The notes beneath the pieces are model-generated. The model was not told the DNA's origin and did not search any database. It saw only the letters and a program-made list of their open reading frames with translations. Positions 58,441-64,000 of a stretch of 64,000 nucleotides of DNA are shown piece by piece. Source of the stretch: Silene latifolia (Eukaryota > Streptophyta > Magnoliopsida > Caryophyllales > Caryophyllaceae); assembly GCF_048544455.1 (NCBI RefSeq), contig NC_133535.1:87234120-87298119 (forward strand). Reading direction: 5' to 3'. The position numbers and the translations under genes are program-made. Within the stretch, counting starts at the first letter, position 1; the number at the start of each line of letters is the position of its first letter.

Positions 58441-59256
58441 TAAACCTCCGCCTAGAGAAGTGGAATTTCGGGTGGACTTGAAGCCGGGTACGAGAGCAAT
58501 CTATAAGGCCCCGTACCAGATGAGTCCAAAGGAATTAGAAGAGTTGAAGAAACAACTTTTGGTGTTGGCGGATAAAGGCTACATAATGCCAAATGTTTCA
58601 CCATGGGGAGCACCGGTCCTCTTTGTAAAGAAGAAGGACGGGACGTTAAGGTTATGCATAGATTATCGGGAATTGAACAACGTCACCGTCAAGAACAAGT
58701 ATATACCAAGAATCGATGATTTGTTTGACGAACTTAGTGGAGCCGGAATATTTTCAAAGATCGACCTAAGATCGGGTATCACCAATTGAAGATCAAGGAT
58801 TAGGACATACCAAAGACCGCTTTTAGATCAAGGTACGGACATTACGAGTTTGTGGTAATGCCATTCGGATTAACAAATGCACCGGCCGCTTTCATGGACC
58901 TCATGAATAGAGTGTTTAGTCCATACTTGGACAAGTTCATGGTGGTATTCATAGACGATATTTTGGTCTACTCCAAGACCAAGGAGGAGCATGAGGAGCA
59001 CCTAAGAATTATTTTACAAACCTTGAGGGAGCACCAACTTTATGCAAAGCTTAGTAAGTGTGAGTTTTGGTTGGAAAATGTGGCTTTCCTAGGAAATATA
59101 ATATCAAAGGAAGGAGTTGACGTGGATCCTACCAAGATTGAGTTCGTGTCTAGGTGGGTGGCACCCAAGAATGTGGCGGAAATTCGAAGCTTCCTAGGCC
59201 TAGCCGGGTATTATCGCCGATTTGTGAAAGACTTCTACAAAATTGCTAGACCCTTG
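58441..59256 (+). pseudogene. Reverse transcriptase of element B, truncated by element D
   Basis: RT copies element RNA into DNA. The frame opens [20 protein letters not shown] and runs through [28 protein letters not shown] and FSKIDLRSG. One base is lost near 58775 (LRSGITN for LRSGYHQ). A TAG follows at 58801-58803. The frame resumes with [20 protein letters not shown], the catalytic [11 protein letters not shown] at about 58945-58975 (the F/Y-x-D-D box reads FIDD) and [15 protein letters not shown]. It ends at 59256, where LTR D begins. The N-terminal part, about 130 residues between protease and RT, is missing at the copia fragment junction. Confidence 0.85.
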
Positions 59257-59632
59257 TGATGTGACTCATATTTGTGCACATCTAGTCCCCGAACTAGCCT
59301 CGTTCCCATGCTTTCTAGTGCTTATTAGGGTCTTTTTTTATCTTTAGTTCCCTACTTTGCATATTCTTTGAGGTTTTGTGTCCTTGGTAGGAGAGGATTG
59401 CTAGCCTTGAATTTATGGAGCAAAGTAAAGCTAAATGGAGTGCATCTAATGACCAAGCATCAAAGAGGAGACCATTACTAAAGGCCTAAGTGAATAGATG
59501 AAGTAGAATGGGTAATGATGAAGACCCCCACGAACCCCCAACGATCCCCACGGATCCGTAGGTAGTCAAAGAAGACGAAGAAGAGCTGATCAAAGATCCA
59601 GGCGTCTTAAGCATCAATCCGGGCGTCCCGAG

Positions 59633-60295
59633 TAGAGCTGATTATGGGCTGGGCCTATGCGGGTTTGGGCCGGGCCGGGATGAAAAAAATGGCCCACATG
59701 TGCGGGTTGGGCCGGACCGGGTCAAATGAGAGGGCCTATTTAGCGAGCCCAAGCCCAGCCCTTATGGGCTAAATCGGGCTTTTGGGCCTAAATGGGCTTT
59801 TCAGGCCCTAAAATTTACGACTTACCGAACGAGATAAGTAGTATAATACCTTCAACTAGTATTTTAAAAGTGCACTTAGTATAAAAAATCGTACAAAGTA
59901 TGATGAAGTACATATGAATTAATCTTCAAAAATGGAATAAAAGACAATCATCGACACATTATAATGCTTAATCATATCTAGTAGATATGATTTATGATAC
60001 GTAAACATCACTTTTAAATCTCAATAAATATATACATGAGTATATAAGGAATTATATATAAAATTTACGCTACTTACACATATTTTATAACAAAAACATT
60101 CCTTAATAATAAATATGGGCCGGGCCGGGCCAAAATTTGGGCCAAACGCTTAGCCCAAAACCGGCCCAAAAGTGCATTGTGCTTTTTTGGACCGGCCCAT
60201 GGGCTCTTTTGGGCCAAAATAAAAGGCCCAAGCCCTTCAAAAAAGCGGGCTGGGCCGGGTCGGGCCAGTGGGCTTGGGCCATTTGATCACCTCTA
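59633..60295. mobile_element. hAT-like MITE in LTR D
   Basis: This 663-bp element has short imperfect TIRs (tagagctgat / atcacctcta) and a perfect 8-bp TSD, gtcccgag (59625-59632 and 60296-60303), as in hAT elements. Both flanks inside the TIR are rich in gggccgggcc-type words facing each other. There is no coding capacity. Confidence 0.88.
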
Positions 60296-60488
60296 GTCCC
60301 GAGCCCAGGTCGGGCATCTCAAGCCTCAATCCAGGTGTCTCACCTTCAGGTCGAGCGGATTCCTGGGCAGCACAAGTTTGCTTCAATGTCAATCCGGACG
60401 GCTCTCTCTAGGACTTGCAAAGCACTAATCATCTTCTTAGGGACTTAACGTCATTTAAGACCTTAGTTACCCTAATACTTGTACTTAG

Positions 60489-60497
60489 TATAAATAC
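60489..60497 (+). promoter_or_regulatory. TATA-like box of LTR D
   Basis: TATAAATACCCC is the only clear TATA-like box in this LTR and lies downstream of the MITE. Confidence 0.5.
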
Positions 60498-61550
60498 CCC
60501 ATTGTGTTAGGGGATTAATCACCAAGTTATAATTTAGTTTTAATCAAGTTTAGAGATTACTAATCAAGTTGTATTCACTCAATTCAATATTAATCAAATA
60601 TTAATTCCTCTTTAATCCTTCAAGTGTTCTTAGTTTTAGTTGGGTAATTTGGAGACTATTTGGGTTTATTGAAGACTTGACAACTCTTCATCATTCATCA
60701 AGTGTTCTTCTATTATTCTTTGCTTATTATTTGGATCATCTTTAAGTTGGTTAATCCTTTTTACGCTTGCTTAATTATTGCTTTACTCATTTACCATGTT
60801 TAACTTTGCTAATATGATTGACACCTTCATTATCATGTTTACCATAGTCGTGAGTAAGTAGTCTTCTAGCTAGGGTTAACGGGGGATTAGTGGAACTATA
60901 ACATGGGGGTAGATTCGTACTTAATCTAATATGTTTCCATAAGATTGCTTGCTTGTGGTAGTGTCAACCTATGCACATGTTATGCTTGATAAATTGCTTG
61001 ATTGAAAACCTTGCATGCATACATCTCTTATCTATTCAACAAGACTTGTAAGATATAAACTAACTCGAGTCTTGTTAGACCATGCATAGAAGTGACTAGG
61101 AATAAACTAAGTCGACTTGTAGGTGTTGTACAGTCTTGACCGACTCGGCTCCGGGACCCAAATATTCCTAGGAATTGTAAGATATAAACTAACTCGATTC
61201 CACTACAACAATAATTGCTTGCAACTATGTAAACATGTTTGTATGATCACCACCATGAATCCCCTATGAACCCATCATACTCTAGCATCTTAATCAATTG
61301 TTTACAACCCCTATTTGTTTACTTGCTTCATTTCTCTACATTGCATTGTTAAGTAGTTTAATTTGATACCTCAATCTCAACCCAATTTGTGACACCCTAA
61401 GACATAGCTTTATACAACCGATAACTTAATTCAATACCCGTCCTTTGGGATCCGACCTTTACTTACCACTCTACTAAGAGTAGTTTGTTTAGTAATAAAT
61501 ATTGTTTTGGTTGGTTGACTTAGACGACAAAGTTAGACTCGTACCAAAAA

Positions 61551-61568
61551 TGGCGCCGTTGCCGGGAA
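61551..61568 (+). other. PBS of element D (tRNA-Asp type)
   Basis: TGGCGCCGTTGCCGGGAA lies four bases after the LTR end. Confidence 0.88.
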
Positions 61569-61682
61569 CGGTGTTCAATTGAATTGTTATCATTTGTTGT
61601 TTTTAGTTGTGTCTTTCTTAACCCTGGGGAAGTCAAACTCCTCAAGGTAGTTTTAATTGTTTTCTAGTTGTTTGATTTTTGA

Positions 61683-63071
61683 ATGTCTAGGAGATCACAA
61701 GGTAGAATTTTACCTATTGATGCCGAGATTGAAAGGACCTTGACCAACATTAGAAGAGTTGTTAGAGGAACTTCGACAAGTGTAGGTATTGGAGAACTTG
61801 TGGACATTGGTATTGTCCAATCGGATTGTGTTGAGTTTACCAACCCTTTTGCAATACAAGGAGAGGAGAACCCAATTCAAAACCAACTACAAAATCAACC
61901 TACAATGCCTAAATTTTCATCTCATTCCGTACCAACCGAGGAGAACCTACGAAATGGTACTCCAACACCACCTCACTTAACCGGTAATTTCATTGCCAAA
62001 TCCGCATTCATACAATTAGTTAAGAGAAGTCAATTTGGAGGGATGCCTAGTGAAGATCCTCATCTACATATGGAGACTTTTTGTGACTATTGTGATGCAA
62101 TCTCTAAAATCGGAGTGACCCAAGATCAAATTCGGTGGGTGTTGTTTCCTTTTTCCTTGATCGGAACCGCAAAACAATGGTTAAAGAGCCTAGATAAGGC
62201 TACCCTTTGTATTGATTCATGGAAGAATTTAGCACTTGCCTTCTACAAGAAGTTCTATCCTCCGGAGAAGACTAACATGTTGAGAGCCCAAATCACCGGA
62301 TTCAAGGATAGGGATGAGGAATCATTATATGAAGCATGGGAGAGATTTAAGGATACTTGTCGCTCTTGTCCTCACCATGGACTTAGCGAATGGTTCCTTG
62401 TTCAACAGTTTTGGAATGGCTTACATGAAGACTCACGAAATGTGCTTAATATGGGCTCCAATAGGAGGTTCACCGAGGTTGATGACAACCAAACATGGGC
62501 TAAAATCGAAGAGATGGCGGCTTATAATTCCCAATATAGTAGGCCACAAAAGGCCACTAGAGGAGGAATACATAAGGTGGATTCCATCACACAAATAAGT
62601 GCTCAACTAAGTGCTCACATCGACACTATAAACTTGAAGTTTGAGAAAGCCATGGCCAAGCTTGATGATGATGCTTCCCAATCACCCAAACAACATGTCA
62701 ATGCTATGATGGCATCATCCTCAATCCCAAATGGAGTGTGTGAAAGTTGTGGAACCTTGGGACATGATCAAAATGAATGTAGAGGAACAAATGAACAAGT
62801 GAATGCTTTCCAAGCATACAAAAATGGTACACCTTATTCCAACTGCTACAATGAGAATACCAAATTCCATCTTAATCTTTCATACAAGAGTCAAAATATC
62901 CAAAACCCTCAATCCACATATACACCTCCTCCAATGAGAAATCCTACTCAAAGACCATACTACAATCAACCCAATGACCAAGCTTTTGATGTTCAAAAAC
63001 TGGTCCTTCAAATGCAAAAGAGCCAACAAGATTTCTTTGCTCAAATGCAAAGGGATAGTCGAGCCAAATAA
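61683..63071 (+). CDS. gag: Athila-type Gag of element D
   Basis: This 462-residue intact frame starts MSRRSQGRILPIDAEIERTL, alike in plan to element H gag. The gag core spans about residues 120-290, with HMETFCDYCDAISKIGVTQD, TAKQWLKSL, ALAFYKKFYPPEKTNMLRAQ, SLYEAWERFK and HHGLSEWFLVQQFWNGL. A zinc knuckle lies at residues 353-366, CESCGTLGHDQNEC (C353/C356/H361/C366). The C-terminus is Asn/Gln/Pro-rich. The stop after RDSRAK is probably due to a frameshift, because the polyprotein continues in another frame from about 63080 (LETQLSQLASSS). Confidence 0.88.
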   Translation: MSRRSQGRILPIDAEIERTLTNIRRVVRGTSTSVGIGELVDIGIVQSDCVEFTNPFAIQGEENPIQNQLQNQPTMPKFSSHSVPTEENLRNGTPTPPHLTGNFIAKSAFIQLVKRSQFGGMPSEDPHLHMETFCDYCDAISKIGVTQDQIRWVLFPFSLIGTAKQWLKSLDKATLCIDSWKNLALAFYKKFYPPEKTNMLRAQITGFKDRDEESLYEAWERFKDTCRSCPHHGLSEWFLVQQFWNGLHEDSRNVLNMGSNRRFTEVDDNQTWAKIEEMAAYNSQYSRPQKATRGGIHKVDSITQISAQLSAHIDTINLKFEKAMAKLDDDASQSPKQHVNAMMASSSIPNGVCESCGTLGHDQNECRGTNEQVNAFQAYKNGTPYSNCYNENTKFHLNLSYKSQNIQNPQSTYTPPPMRNPTQRPYYNQPNDQAFDVQKLVLQMQKSQQDFFAQMQRDSRAK

Positions 63072-63079
63072 ACTACATC

Positions 63080-64000
63080 AACAATATCCTTGCTCACACC
63101 AAAATGTTGGAGACTCAATTGTCTCAATTGGCCTCTTCTAGCTCCCAAAGACAAAAGGGACAATTACCTCCTCAAGATAATCCTCCCACAAGATATGAGA
63201 CCATCAATGCTATCCATTTAAGGAGTGGCACTAGATATAAGGGACCAAATATGCCAATTGAAGATGTAATTGTTGAAGATTGTTGAAGAGAATGACAAGA
63301 AAAGTGATGTGAATGAACCACTAAGGAAAAATCCTAAGGTGGTGGAGACAACTACCAATAACTCATCAAAGACAAAAAGTGACGAGAAGGCTAAAGAAGT
63401 TGAGAAAGAGCCTATTGTGATTAGACTCCCATTCCCATGTCGCCAAGCTAAGCCTAAGTTTGATGAGCAACTCGGAAAGTTCATGGAGATTGTGAAGAAC
63501 TTAGAGGTTTCTATACCATTCATGGAGCTAATCCACCATGTTCCGGCCTATGCAAAGTACATGAAAGACATCCTTACAAAGAAGAAGTCCATCCGAAAAT
63601 TGAAAACCATTGCCTTTACCAAGGTAAGTAGTGCAATTCTACAAGGGAATTCCCCTCCAAAGCTTAAATATCCGGGGAGCTTCTCTATTCCATGTACCAT
63701 CGGTGATACCACAATCAACAAGGCACTATGTGATCTAGGTGCAAGTGTGAGTATCATGCTATATTCGGTGTGTGAAAGACTAGGAGTGGGAGAGCTCAAG
63801 TGCACCAACATGACCTTACAAATGGCGGATCGTTCAACAAAGAAACCACTAGGGGTATGGGAAGATGTACCCGTAAAAGTTGGAAAGTTCTTCATACCGG
63901 TGTACTTTGTCATTGTTGATATGGAGGAGGATTCTAACATTCCAATTATTCTAGGAAGACCTTTCCTACACACCGCCGGAGCGGTGATCGATGTGAAACA
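63080..64000 (+). pseudogene. Gag-protease region of element D (frameshifted, continues past window)
   Basis: The first piece (to 63286) holds the Athila motif INAIHLRSGTRY. A 10-bp tandem duplication (tgttgaagat / tgttgaagag, 63271-63290) shifts the frame. The following frame is open to the window end: ENDKKSDVNEP, IPFMELIHHVPAYAKYMKDI, then the protease with LCDLGASVSIM (DLGAS codons 63732-63746), VPVKVGKFFIPVYFVIVD and IILGRPFLHTAGAVID (about 63948-63995). DLGAS is the Athila version of the retropepsin active site. Whether reverse transcriptase follows cannot be seen. Confidence 0.82.

Larger units (their letters stand above)
53133..59256 (+). mobile_element. Element B: Tekay-type Ty3/gypsy element, interrupted
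   Basis: The plus-strand order is 5' LTR (53133-54895), tRNA-Met PBS, leader with palindromes, gag (about 55711-56665), protease start (about 56924-57028), an inserted copia LTR fragment (57074-58440) and reverse transcriptase (58441-59256). Athila-type element D cuts the RT at 59257, so the rest of pol and the 3' LTR lie beyond the window. The domain order PR-RT, the RT motifs and the gag fit the Tekay/Del chromovirus group. It carries frameshifts and stops. Confidence 0.85.
59257..61546 (+). repeat. 5' LTR of element D
   Basis: This 2290-bp LTR runs from TGATGTGACTCATATTTGTGC to GACTCGTACCA; without its MITE and TSD it is about 1.62 kb. TATAAATACCCC lies at 60489-60500. Around the MITE a direct repeat is visible (aagcatcaatccgggcgtc / aagcctcaatccaggtgtc). 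The exact first base could be 59255 or 59257. Confidence 0.82.
59257..64000 (+). mobile_element. Element D: Athila-type Ty3/gypsy element, right end outside window
   Basis: The 5' LTR (59257-61546), an Athila-type PBS, gag (61683-63071) and the gag-protease region (to the window end) are in order on the plus strand. It is inserted in the RT of element B. The TSD cannot be tested because the 3' end is missing. The gag is intact over 462 codons, but two frameshifts follow. Confidence 0.85.

Overview
The window is plant nuclear DNA made almost entirely of nested LTR retrotransposons. I recognise no host protein-coding gene, tRNA gene, complete rRNA gene or CRISPR array. The lineages (Tat/Ogre, Athila and Tekay-type Ty3/gypsy, Ty1/copia), the tRNA-Met, tRNA-Arg and tRNA-Asp type primer binding sites, a Cassandra-like 5S-bearing LTR and MITEs point to a flowering plant, probably a eudicot. 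A finer placement (perhaps Caryophyllales) is only a guess. All boundaries were read by eye from direct repeats, TG..CA termini, target-site duplications (TSDs), primer sites (PBS) and polypurine tracts (PPT).

Region I (1-25685) holds two Tat/Ogre-type elements. Element C (+ strand) keeps its 3' part at 20474-25685, with an antisense spliced plant-mobile-domain (PMD) gene, a tandem-repeat 3' UTR, a PPT and a 2.5 kb 3' LTR. Element A (- strand, 1-20473) abuts it and probably inserted into it. A carries a gag-like ORF with three copies of one zinc-binding module and shows no pol. Inside A sit a complete gag-only Ty1/copia element (3464-12256, TSD atggg) and a Tekay-type solo LTR (16543-17875, TSD atcca).

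Region II (25686-34895) is older: a decayed Athila-type LTR with a CpG-decayed PBS, a Mutator-like MITE with a 9-bp TSD, a gypsy LTR fragment, a Cassandra-like LTR, and an internally deleted Tekay-type element E in which a gag start is fused to integrase around a (GTT)~70 tract.

Region III (34896-52679) is one solo LTR, F (TSD tacaa). It was split by element G (Tekay-type LTRs, no ORFs), which was itself split by Athila element H (gag-protease only, TSD tatat). F also holds a Tourist-like MITE.

Region IV (52680-64000) is Tekay-type element B (gag, protease start, reverse transcriptase). A copia LTR fragment interrupts it between protease and RT. Athila-type element D, with a hAT-like MITE in its LTR, interrupts it within the RT and runs off the window.

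Two themes run through the window. First, most elements are non-autonomous: gag only, gag-protease only, or no ORF at all. Second, several unrelated families carry clusters of short palindromes (core TCGATCGA or TCGACCGA) in LTRs, leaders, 3' UTRs and once inside an ORF. Each family has its own palindrome, but the arrangement is the same. I consider this the most interesting signal here.
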